Shown here in pieces: positions 1 to 6,498 of a stretch of DNA of 64,000 nt. The notes under the pieces are model-generated. The model was not told where the DNA came from. It saw nothing but the letters and a program-made list of their open reading frames with translations, and searched no databases. Both the position numbers and the translations under genes were made by a program. This stretch comes from Desulfovibrio sp. (GTDB lineage Bacteria > Desulfobacterota > Desulfovibrionia > Desulfovibrionales > Desulfovibrionaceae): contig JAFQNG010000077.1 in NCBI GenBank assembly GCA_017396005.1, positions 54,265 to 118,264 of the forward strand, in the 5' to 3' direction. How positions within the stretch are numbered: position 1 is the stretch's first letter; each line of letters starts with the position of its first letter.

Positions 1-953
1 AGGGGCATGTAGAAGTTTTCGTCAAAGACCAGCAGATTGCAGAAGTCGTCCACCTTGTCCGCATAGGGCAGGTTCCTTTCAGGCTCGGGTATGATGCCCG
101 GGATGACCCTGTTCATGAAATCTGCGGCAAAGCGCACTTCCATTTCCTTGTCGCCCAGATGGGCATTTTCCCGTACCAGAGCAAACTCCAGCGAGGGGCA
201 GGCATCCAGCAGATAGCGACAGTCGCACAGGGCATAGTACAGACCGCCCAGTGTGGTATGGTCGTGCAGATTCTTGGTAAAATTGGTCAGCACCAGAAAG
301 AACAGGTCTTCATGGCAGGGCAACAGAAAGTCCACGCCAAAGGCCTTGTGCGCCTTGGCGCGTTCAAAAATGCCTGCCTGCAGGGCAGCCATGTCACGGC
401 CTTCGTCAAAGAGCAGATAGTGCAGATCGACAGCGTCTTCCTTGTCTGTGTGCATGCCCACAGCATGGGTGGGCTTGCCGTGTATGTGCTGATAGCCCAG
501 GCCTTCGCACAGGCGTACTGCCTCACGTATGGTTCCCGGCGGCAGCAGGATGTCCGTATCACCCATGGGCCGCGAAAGCTCTGGCCGCAGGGCCTTGATG
601 GCCCCGCCCTTGAAGAGCACGAAGGGTATGCCGGCCCTGTTCAGGGCCTTGCCTATGCGCGCAAAGTGCGAAAGCGTTCTGGTATTCTGAAAGTGATAGT
701 AGCGCATCAGCCCGCGTACACGCGGCTCGGCATAGCTGCCCAGCCTGAGCTCAGGGTGCTCGTGCAGCAGGTAGGAGAGCAACAGGCTCTTGTTGCCGCC
801 CAGCACCTCGATATCTGCCTTTTGCAGACAGGCATCCACATCGGCCTGTACAGGGGCGCGTTTGAAGACCAGGTCAAGCAGGGCCTGATCCTGTTCTGAC
901 ACATACTGATGGTACAGCCGCTCAATGATGGCAGCCAGAGAAGAAATAGCCAT
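1..953 (-). CDS. nucleotidyltransferase-family protein (partial, runs off left edge)
   Basis: An uninterrupted minus-strand frame runs from an ATG at 951-953 to the window edge without a stop, so the 3' end is missing (at least 317 codons). About 100 residues in it reads IPFVLFKGGAIKAL and then RPMGDTDILLPP. A conserved LKG followed some 20 residues later by a G/D-x-D pair is the signature of the uncharacterised nucleotidyltransferase family PF14907 (NTP_transf_5), often found in surface-polysaccharide regions; the D-x-D would bind the metal. Substrate is unknown. No strong Shine-Dalgarno precedes the ATG; an in-frame GTG 14 codons upstream is possible. The gene is the first one downstream of the invertible segment at 1070-1251, so its expression may be phase variable (inference). 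Confidence 0.7.
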   Translation of the reverse strand, partial: MAISSLAAIIERLYHQYVSEQDQALLDLVFKRAPVQADVDACLQKADIEVLGGNKSLLLSYLLHEHPELRLGSYAEPRVRGLMRYYHFQNTRTLSHFARIGKALNRAGIPFVLFKGGAIKALRPELSRPMGDTDILLPPGTIREAVRLCEGLGYQHIHGKPTHAVGMHTDKEDAVDLHYLLFDEGRDMAALQAGIFERAKAHKAFGVDFLLPCHEDLFFLVLTNFTKNLHDHTTLGGLYYALCDCRYLLDACPSLEFALVRENAHLGDKEMEVRFAADFMNRVIPGIIPEPERNLPYADKVDDFCNLLVFDENFYMP

Positions 954-1069
954 ATCCCGAGTATCAACCTTTGGGCATTTGCAGCAGGGCACACCTGCTC
1001 CGGCGTCTCCTGAAATGACGTTTCTGTATTGCATACATGTTGTGACAGCTTTTACAGAAAATCACTTGC

Positions 1070-1251
1070 TGACAGACGCACTGTCGATGAAAGCTGAATT
1101 TTAATTACAAAAATTTATGGTATCTTATCAAAATAACTGAACATTTTTACAAGAATCCTTACAAATGAGAGAATAGACTACGGAGGACTATTGCCAAATA
1201 TCTGTCTCTAAGCTATTGAGTATCAACGTTTCATCGACAGTGCGTCTGTCA
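1070..1251. repeat. putative invertible DNA segment bounded by 23-bp perfect inverted repeats
   Basis: Bases 1070-1092 and 1229-1251 are exact reverse complements (23 of 23), with the core GACAG-acgca-CTGTC, itself a small dyad of the kind tyrosine recombinases bind. They enclose a 136-bp AT-rich segment that codes for nothing convincing. The segment holds a leftward promoter (1104-1131) and, facing right, a GGAGG at 1180-1184 followed by only a six-codon frame. A tyrosine recombinase gene ends 49 bp to the right. The arrangement matches site-specific promoter inversion switches. It is also the only gene-free stretch longer than 300 bases in the window (954-1299). An 8-bp dyad at 1021-1028/1053-1060 lies in the leader. 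Confidence 0.6.
1104..1131 (-). promoter_or_regulatory. candidate sigma-70 promoter inside the invertible segment
   Basis: Read on the minus strand: -35 TTGATA (1126-1131), 16-bp spacer, -10 TGTAAT (1104-1109), each 5 of 6 to consensus. In the orientation present here it points at the nucleotidyltransferase gene starting at 953. Inversion would point it at the 3' end of the integrase gene. Called by eye. Confidence 0.5.
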
Positions 1252-1299
1252 ATGAAATCAAAATACGCAAGCTCGTACAGCCTGGTAAGACGGCGGGCA

Positions 1300-2424
1300 T
1301 CAATGCAGCCTGCGCTTGTCCCGGGCCTTTATCCTGGCTTTTTTCAAGCCTTTTTTCTGTTTCCTGCGGCGTGTGCCCCTGTCACCGCGACCTTTCTGTT
1401 TTCCTGTCTGGCGCTTTTTCTCCTTTCTGGGCTGTGGGCAGTGTTCCGTTGGTTCACTGGCAGTCTGCTCTGTGCTCTGTTGTTCTGTGGTCTCTTCCGG
1501 TCTGAGGCAGCGGCTCACGGTTTCGGCAGCAGCCAGCAGCGAGCTTTGATCCAGATGGGCATAGCGCATGGTGGTGCGCGGGTCAGCATGGCCGAGCAGC
1601 TGCTGTACCTCATAGAGCGAATGCCGTTCATTGACCAGAAAACTGGCAAAGGTATGGCGCAGGTCATGGATGCGCACACCTTGCAGGCCCAGGCTCTGGC
1701 GTACCCTGTTCCAGTAATAGTAAAGGTCAGAAAGAGGCCTGGCCGGTGAACGCCCCGGGAAGAGCCAGGGGCTGTCGGATCGGCCCTGCAGATTGCGGAT
1801 AATGGCTACGGCCTCGTCAGAAAGTGCAATATAGCGCACCTTGCCTGATTTGGAGAGGGGCACCATGAGCAGGTGCAGGTCAAGGCGCACATACTCCCAG
1901 CGGGCTTTCAGGATCTCGTTTTTTCTGGCGCCGGTGAGCAGAAGCAGGCGCAGGGCATCTGCTGCGGGCTGGTCAGCTGCCTCCAGCACCTGCAAAAGGC
2001 GCAGGGCCTGGGCCTTGCTCAGGTGGCGCTCAGGCTCGGGTGGCGTTCTGAGCGGGCTTACCCCCCTGCAGGGCGAGCTGCCCTGCCGCAGCACGCCCTG
2101 CGCCTCTGCCATGGTGCAGATGCTCTTGAAAACCGCAAGGATGCGGTTGCAGGTGGAAGGGGCCAGCTTTTTGTCTGCCAGACTGCGCTGCCAGGCTGCG
2201 ACCTCCATACTGCTGATATCAGTCATGTGCCGCCCACCAAAAAAAGGCGAAAGGTGCTGCCGGGCAATGCGTTCATCCACCTGCCAGCTGCGCTTGTGCA
2301 GCTGATGATAGGGCAGATAGACAGTGGCTACAAAATCGTCCAGGCGTGTGCAGCGGCCGGGGCGCGGCACACTGCGGTTTCTGGCAGGTATCGGTTCAGC
2401 ATGGGCCGGGTGTATAAAGAGCAT
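1300..2424 (-). CDS. tyrosine recombinase / phage-type integrase
   Basis: A site-specific recombinase of the phage integrase family. An N-terminal SAM-like core-binding domain (about residues 30-120) is followed by the catalytic domain with the expected residues: the first Arg in TGARKNEIL, the His-x-x-Arg of HDLRHTFAS, the second His in LLGHADPRTT and the Tyr nucleophile in MRYAHL. I chose the ATG at 2424 (374 aa) because AGAGGGGG lies 4 bases upstream; an in-frame ATG at 2457 would add 11 residues but lies inside a dyad. The last 60 residues are a low-complexity, Lys/Arg-rich tail with no counterpart in ordinary integrases. The gene marks one end of the prophage remnant, and it ends 49 bp from the inverted-repeat segment, so it may also be the inverting enzyme (inference). 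Confidence 0.85.
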   Translation of the reverse strand: MLFIHPAHAEPIPARNRSVPRPGRCTRLDDFVATVYLPYHQLHKRSWQVDERIARQHLSPFFGGRHMTDISSMEVAAWQRSLADKKLAPSTCNRILAVFKSICTMAEAQGVLRQGSSPCRGVSPLRTPPEPERHLSKAQALRLLQVLEAADQPAADALRLLLLTGARKNEILKARWEYVRLDLHLLMVPLSKSGKVRYIALSDEAVAIIRNLQGRSDSPWLFPGRSPARPLSDLYYYWNRVRQSLGLQGVRIHDLRHTFASFLVNERHSLYEVQQLLGHADPRTTMRYAHLDQSSLLAAAETVSRCLRPEETTEQQSTEQTASEPTEHCPQPRKEKKRQTGKQKGRGDRGTRRRKQKKGLKKARIKARDKRRLH

Positions 2425-2451
2425 GGTTCCCCCTCTGGTTGGATGGTGTAA

Positions 2452-2552
2452 CGGCATGCGACCGCATGCCGAGCATGCCAGAAAGGGGCTGTGACGTAAG
2501 GGTGAAAGAGTTCAGTAACACACTGTCATCTTGCAGACAGACGATATATCGT
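2452..2552. promoter_or_regulatory. dyads upstream of the integrase gene
   Basis: Two symmetric elements lie upstream of the integrase start at 2424. One is an 8-bp inverted repeat (CGGCATGC, 4-base loop, 2452-2471). The other is a perfect 12-bp palindrome ACGATATATCGT (2541-2552). Their position suggests operators or recombinase binding sites. No clear -35/-10 pair was assigned. Confidence 0.3.
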
Positions 2553-2587
2553 GATTCCGGGCCCTATGCGCTGGCTGTTCCTTCCGG

Positions 2588-2824
2588 CTAGCCCCAGACC
2601 ACCACCAGGCGTTGCGGCCTGCTGTCTGCTCCGGCGTTCTGCCGGCTCTGCAAAATGCTGTGCAGTTCCTTGATTTCCTTGACGATATCCATGCCTTTTC
2701 CCGAAATCTCAGCTTCATTGAGCGTGCGGATGAGCAGGTCCAGACGGTTTTCCAGGCTGTGCAGCAGGGCGTCGGGCAGGGCCGGGCCTGCTGCGGCTTT
2801 GGCAGTGCGGCGGGTACGGGGCAT
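2588..2824 (-). CDS. small phage-type protein of unknown function (78 aa)
   Basis: The start ATG (2822-2824) follows AAGGAGG with 4-base spacing, one of the best ribosome sites in the region, which is the main reason to accept it. The product opens with a basic MPRTRRTAK segment and continues as a predicted amphipathic helix (LENRLDLLIRTLNEAEISG, then IVKEIKELHSILQ), ending in a hydrophobic RLVVVWG. I do not recognise the family. It sits downstream of the holin gene in the presumed ancestral lysis operon: the 24-bp repeat at 2860-2883 is a copy of the holin 3' end followed directly by this gene's leader. Confidence 0.6.
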   Translation of the reverse strand: MPRTRRTAKAAAGPALPDALLHSLENRLDLLIRTLNEAEISGKGMDIVKEIKELHSILQSRQNAGADSRPQRLVVVWG

Positions 2825-2859
2825 GCGGCCTCCTTGTGGTTACGGGTGCGGGCTGTGCC

Positions 2860-2883
2860 CTCAAAACGCCAGACCCAGCAGGG
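2860..2883 (+). repeat. 24-bp direct repeat, copy 1 (cargo boundary)
   Basis: Identical over 24 bases to 4621-4644, same orientation (starts CTCAAAACGCC, ends CAGCAGGG). On the minus strand it reads as the last codons and stop of the holin gene (LLGLAF-stop). The copy here lies outside any gene, between the cargo module and the 78-residue gene. Confidence 0.85.
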
Positions 2884-2957
2884 GTAACACAGGATTTCAT
2901 AATTCACGCAACCTTTGAACACAGCGAACGAGGCTTGGGGCATGAAGCATGGCGGCT

Positions 2958-3173
2958 TCAATTAAAACACGGACTTTTGGCATCCATAAAATCCGTCAGT
3001 ACAAGAACGGCGACACCCTCTTCAAGGAGGCAGGCATAAGAAGCAGCATTTTTTTCTACATTCCCAAAACCGCGCAATACATATCTGTTTCCCGGTCGAT
3101 GTCCGCAAAACATAATCAGCTTACGCGCCACCGGTATTTCAAGGTCTCCCTCGGCAACAATATGTATTTTCAT
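2958..3173 (-). pseudogene. N-terminal fragment of a DUF4276/Toprim-like partner protein
   Basis: The 71-residue frame begins MKIHIVAEGDLEIPVARKLI and runs to VAVLVLTDFMDAKSPC before stopping. This resembles the first third of DUF4276-type proteins that pair with OLD-like ATPases in two-gene anti-phage units; intact relatives are usually about 200 residues or longer. Its start overlaps the ATPase stop by 4 bases (ATGA, 3170-3173), which shows the two were translationally coupled. No continuation appears in any frame in the 74 bases left before the direct repeat, so the remainder seems deleted. It could instead be a genuine small protein, but the cut inside the Toprim-like VLTD region argues for truncation. 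Confidence 0.5.
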
Positions 3174-4288
3174 AATTCAAGCTGGAAAAGTTGTTCAATG
3201 TCGTCAGACCAGAGTTCCGGCAATACGGCATCGGCAGCACTAAGGCCCTGTTCCATCAGCTTTGTTGCCTCGCGGGATGGAGGGGTGACAATTGTACCGT
3301 TTTGGGTGGGGGCCAAATGCAGCACTTCTTCCGGTTGAATACCAACATCTTTGAGCAGGGCATGGGAATGTGTGGAAACCAGCAACTGTCGCATGGTTTT
3401 TCCTCGTGTTACCTGTGCAAACATACTGGGCAAACGGGACACAATTTCTTCATTCAAGGAAAGTTCCGGCTCTTCCAGCAAAAGAGGGCCACCCTTATCC
3501 ATCAGCATCCAGAGAAGGCCTATCAGACGCAGGGTCCCATCGGAAAAACTGGCCTCATCCTGAATGGCTCCATTAGGCCGCCAGTGTTGAAATTTTGCCT
3601 TGAGGTGAGGTTGCCCACTGCTTTTGTCCATGTCCACATTCAACTCGGACAACGAGGGAACCGCAAGCCTGAGCGCTTCATTGATACGCTTGAGGCGGAC
3701 GATCCGGGTCCTTTGAGACGTATTCCATATTTGTCGGACAATATCCCGTCCATAGGGATCGTTTTCCACCGGAGCTGCGGAAAACCCCAAGGGGTCCCTC
3801 ACTACTTGCGGCAAAATATGTCGGTATTCTATACTCCTGAAAAAATCCGCTATCTCACGAAACTTTTGATTGGCACTTACCTGCTCCAGAGCCGTCTGGG
3901 TTTTTCTTTGCGGGTCGCTCAAATCCAGCTCATCAGGGCGATTCAGTAAAGTTTCTTCATTCTTTTTCACTACTTCTCGTTTTATGGTGACAGTAGCCTT
4001 GTCAGTCGTCAGCTCCAGTTCATATTTCCAGATATCATCTATAGTAAACATGAGGCGTATATCAGGTTCCTGTCGGGCATACAGGCAGCGCAATCTGCTC
4101 ATGCCACCACGAGAAGCAACAGCCTTTGCTGCACCATATTCCACAACATCCCGCATAAAACGAAATACATCAAGGAAGTTGGATTTACCTGCCGCATTAA
4201 CGCCAAGCAAAAACATCCTTGAGTTCAAGGAAACATCTACATCCTGAAAGTTTTTCCAGTTTTTCAACTGAACCCGTGTTACCTGCAT
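3170..4288 (-). CDS. AAA family ATPase (OLD/ABC-like, probable defence-type)
   Basis: A 372-residue SMC/OLD-type ATPase. Visible parts are the N-terminal beta segment MQVTRVQLKNWKNF, the Walker A GVNAAGKSN (residues 29-37), an ABC-like signature in SFSDGTLRL, the Walker B LLLEEPE and the switch region VSTHSHALL. The start has AAGGA 8 bases upstream. Upstream at 9 bases is a 42-codon Cys-rich gene; downstream and overlapping is the truncated DUF4276-like partner. Such ATPase pairs occur as anti-phage or abortive-infection units (AbiL-like and related), which is family knowledge; the function here is inferred. With the partner broken the system may be inactive or rewired. The gene is more AT-rich than the flanking phage genes, fitting recent acquisition. 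Confidence 0.8.
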   Translation of the reverse strand: MQVTRVQLKNWKNFQDVDVSLNSRMFLLGVNAAGKSNFLDVFRFMRDVVEYGAAKAVASRGGMSRLRCLYARQEPDIRLMFTIDDIWKYELELTTDKATVTIKREVVKKNEETLLNRPDELDLSDPQRKTQTALEQVSANQKFREIADFFRSIEYRHILPQVVRDPLGFSAAPVENDPYGRDIVRQIWNTSQRTRIVRLKRINEALRLAVPSLSELNVDMDKSSGQPHLKAKFQHWRPNGAIQDEASFSDGTLRLIGLLWMLMDKGGPLLLEEPELSLNEEIVSRLPSMFAQVTRGKTMRQLLVSTHSHALLKDVGIQPEEVLHLAPTQNGTIVTPPSREATKLMEQGLSAADAVLPELWSDDIEQLFQLEL

Positions 4289-4297
4289 ATACTGTCC

Positions 4298-4426
4298 TTA
4301 TTGCTCACACCTGTCGCAATAACTCTTCAGATCACATTTTTTGCAGAATTTGCCGGACCGCTCTGTCACCGCAAACTCTCTGCGTTCCATGCAGCCCGCA
4401 AATCTGTCCTCCTCACTAAAGGCCAT
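4298..4426 (-). CDS. tiny Cys-rich (zinc-ribbon-like) protein, 42 aa
   Basis: An ATG at 4424-4426 preceded by CGGAGG (7-base spacing) opens a 42-codon frame ending 9 bases before the ATPase start. The C-terminal half has CKKCDLKSYCDRC, two C-x2-C pairs 5 residues apart, suitable for one zinc or iron site. It is charged and has no signal peptide. The tight spacing suggests it belongs to the ATPase cargo operon. I do not recognise it. The roughly 195 bases upstream (4427-4621) are AT-rich and presumably hold the module promoter, but no clear pair was found. Confidence 0.5.
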   Translation of the reverse strand: MAFSEEDRFAGCMERREFAVTERSGKFCKKCDLKSYCDRCEQ

Positions 4427-4620
4427 GCTGCTGCCTCCGTAGAGACAAGTTAAACGAAAAATAACTGAAAATGAATGAAAATATCTTGTTGAAATATGCA
4501 AGAGATACCGGATCGCCTCGTAATTCGGATTGACATGGACATATCGAGGAGGCAGCCTTTTCTCCTGCAGAAGTACCGGAAGGCTTCCGTTTGAGAGAAG
4601 CGTTCAGATGAACAGGCTGT

Positions 4621-4644
4621 CTCAAAACGCCAGACCCAGCAGGG
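4621..4644 (+). repeat. 24-bp direct repeat, copy 2 (3' end of the holin gene)
   Basis: Second copy of the repeat at 2860-2883. Here it is the true end of the holin-like gene. The two copies are 1761 bp apart and enclose exactly the cargo genes. Confidence 0.85.
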
Positions 4645-4915
4645 CCAGAAGCAGGGCTGTGACCTGCTCCAGGGCAGAGGGCGGCAGGTGCTGCCCCCAG
4701 GTGGGGAAGAGCAGGGGGATGATAATAAGCCGCCCTGCCACTTCCCAGACAAAGAGCAGGCTCAGGGTCCAGCCCAGAAAGGAACGCCAGAGCCGCAGAC
4801 GACTGGGCGGCGCACCGCTGATCTCCTGCTCATTGAGACGCTGCTGGGCTGTACTGTCGCGGCCTGTGTTTTTCAAAAGACTGTGCAGAACCCTGGCAGG
4901 AAGCTTCCACATCAC
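4622..4915 (-). CDS. holin-like membrane protein (3TM phage/GTA holin type)
   Basis: A 97-residue protein with a polar N-terminus, the motif SRLRLWRSFLGWTLSLLF starting a first membrane segment, a second hydrophobic stretch RLIIIPLLF, and a C-terminal segment ALLLALLGLAF. The order fits the 3TM holin family PF11351 found beside lysozymes in phages and gene-transfer agents. Its start overlaps the lysozyme stop by 4 bases, the normal arrangement of a lysis cassette. It would make membrane holes that let the lysozyme reach the wall. The last 24 bases are duplicated at 2860-2883. Identification rests on pattern and context. Confidence 0.65.
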   Translation of the reverse strand: MMWKLPARVLHSLLKNTGRDSTAQQRLNEQEISGAPPSRLRLWRSFLGWTLSLLFVWEVAGRLIIIPLLFPTWGQHLPPSALEQVTALLLALLGLAF

Positions 4916-5595
4916 GCTTCCTCCCGTTGCAGCTCAGCCAGATAGCGGCCCAGAGCCCGTGTGCGGTTGCGCCAGCCCTGCAGAAAAGCCTGCATGGAAG
5001 GGCGGCGGGCAGCCAGATCACGGTAAAAGGTCTCGCGCAGGCGCAGGCTCTGCCGGGCGGCAAAATAGTCCAGACCACTGTCGGCCAGTGCCTTGGCCAG
5101 TGTCTGCGTTCCGGGGCCCATGCGGCCATCCTCGCTGATGGGGCTGTACTCCTCCAGCTCTGCCTCGCCGGTCATGTTCATGGCCCGCTGCAGCTGGCGC
5201 ACGGCCCGCGGCGCCCCCATGTTCACTGCGCCGTCATAGAGGGTCACGGCCAGCGGCAGGGGCAGACGGGCGCAGGCCAGTTTATCCCAGAAATGCTGCC
5301 TGAACAGGCGGGCAGCCTGGGCTCTGGTGCAGGCCCGTATATCATCGGCATCCACATCGCCGTCCATATCAATGTCCAGTCCGGGCCAGCCGCAGTCTCT
5401 GCGGTGCTCTGGCGGGCAGGCCGCACAGTCACGAAGGCTGAGGCAGCATTCCTGCCGGGCCTGTGCTGCCAGCTCTCGCGCCCAGCGCAGGGATATACCG
5501 TAGTTGGTCAGACCGCCCGGATCAGCCGGGTGGTCAGAGAGACCCCCCTCCCATCGGGCAGTAAAGGCATGAGCCAGTTGAAAGGCCTGTGACAT
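4912..5595 (-). CDS. GH108-family phage lysozyme (endolysin)
   Basis: A 227-residue peptidoglycan hydrolase. The N-terminus FTARWEGGLSDHPADPGG followed by LTNYGIS is the catalytic E-G-G signature of glycoside hydrolase family 108. The C-terminal half carries the peptidoglycan-binding part (YDGAVNMGAPRAVRQLQ, DGRMGPGTQ). Start chosen at the ATG 5593-5595 with GGGAG 6 bases upstream; a frame extension to 5637 lacks such a site. Between the two parts, around residues 45-90, is an insertion with several Cys residues and the loop DIDMDGDVDADD, which looks like an EF-hand/dockerin-type calcium loop. It has no signal peptide, consistent with holin-dependent release. Confidence 0.85.
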   Translation of the reverse strand: MSQAFQLAHAFTARWEGGLSDHPADPGGLTNYGISLRWARELAAQARQECCLSLRDCAACPPEHRRDCGWPGLDIDMDGDVDADDIRACTRAQAARLFRQHFWDKLACARLPLPLAVTLYDGAVNMGAPRAVRQLQRAMNMTGEAELEEYSPISEDGRMGPGTQTLAKALADSGLDYFAARQSLRLRETFYRDLAARRPSMQAFLQGWRNRTRALGRYLAELQREEA

Positions 5596-5683
5596 GTTGC
5601 GCTCCCTTGTTGTTTGTGTGGCCGTACAGACAGCCATGAGCGCAACATGCCAGAACAGGAGGGTAAGGTAAGACTGAAGGTTT

Positions 5684-6313
5684 TCAGTCCCTGTCCGTTA
5701 CAGCAGCCTGAGCCAGGGCATCGTTCTGTGCCAGACGGCGCAGGGCACGGGCCTGTGGCGGTACAGAGGCCTCCTTTTTCAATATCTGCCAGATGCGGCG
5801 GTCACTCAGGGCAAAACGCCGGGCCAGAGCAGCCACCGCCGCAGTGCTGCTGACCCCCTGCGCGCAGGAGGCGCTGAAAGCCTCAATGATCTCACGCTGG
5901 CGCAGTCTGCCCTGCAGGGCCTCACAGCGCGGTACATAGACGCTGGTACCGCCAGAAAAGGCCATGAGCTTCTGCAGGCAGGGGCGGCCCAGGCATCGCC
6001 GCAGGGGGTGGTCTGCCGCTGGCATACGCTGGGGCACGCGCAGGCTCTGCCCGCCAAAGCTCTGTAACAGCCGCCAGAGATGGCGCATATTGCCAAGAGC
6101 CTGATACAGCACCTGTACACTCTCGGGCAGGTGCGGCATAAGCTCCAGCCACTGACGCTCCTCATGGGCCAGGCGCATGGCCTGCGCCCGGGATGAACGC
6201 GCACCTGAAGGCTGTTCACGCCTGGCAGGCCCTGTCTTGCCAGTGGTGTCGGGCAGTGTGGCAGGCTGTGTGGCAATGGTGGGATCTTCTGATCTGCTGT
6301 GTACTTCGCGCAT
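5684..6313 (-). CDS. Mor-type transcription activator domain protein
   Basis: A 209-residue protein. The C-terminal part has the Mu Mor/C-like pattern GGTSVYVPR (residues about 124-132), then REIIEAFSA, then VAALARRFALSDRRIWQILKKE as the helix-turn-helix. In Mu-like phages Mor switches on middle or late genes, so here it is the likely activator of the downstream lysozyme and holin genes on the same strand (inference). The N-terminal 100 residues are poorly conserved-looking and Pro/Arg rich. The start follows GAGGTG. It is transcribed divergently from the S24 repressor across a 185-bp region with operator-like repeats. Confidence 0.65.
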   Translation of the reverse strand: MREVHSRSEDPTIATQPATLPDTTGKTGPARREQPSGARSSRAQAMRLAHEERQWLELMPHLPESVQVLYQALGNMRHLWRLLQSFGGQSLRVPQRMPAADHPLRRCLGRPCLQKLMAFSGGTSVYVPRCEALQGRLRQREIIEAFSASCAQGVSSTAAVAALARRFALSDRRIWQILKKEASVPPQARALRRLAQNDALAQAAVTDRD

Positions 6314-6353
6314 GGCACCTCACAAAATGTTTACTTTCTTGCCTTTCTGGTGG

Positions 6354-6409
6354 AAAACTGTTATTTTATTGAAAGAAAACCTGTTATTTTGAACAGTTTA
6401 CATGTTTTC
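6354..6409. promoter_or_regulatory. operator-like repeats between the Mor-like and repressor genes
   Basis: The AT-rich divergent region has a near-duplicated AAAAC(C)TGTTATTTT at 6354-6367 and 6376-6390. It also has a nested dyad: GAAAACCTGT (6375-6384) against ACATGTTTTC (6400-6409), 9 of 10, and CTGTT (6381-6385) against AACAG (6392-6396). This is the expected layout of binding sites for the neighbouring S24 repressor. Confidence 0.5.
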
Positions 6410-6498
6410 TTTTGATTTTCAAAAAGAAAAATTGTCAATTTTTCTGGGGTATTCGCTGTAAGGTATTGTTTTTACAGCATAAAAAAAGGAGGCCTGTC

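Noticed and set aside
959-1227. 10-bp direct repeat GAGTATCAAC at 959-968 and 1218-1227
   Set aside because: Too short to stand above chance and not symmetrically placed relative to the inverted repeats, although a past rearrangement is possible.
2894-3180. 11-bp match TTTCATAATTC at the cargo edge and at the ATPase/partner junction
   Set aside because: It might explain the deletion of the partner gene by short-homology recombination, but the length is too small for a claim.
4450-4752. A 100-codon minus-strand frame across the cargo boundary
   Set aside because: It runs through the holin gene in another frame and then AT-rich DNA, with no ribosome site or family resemblance.
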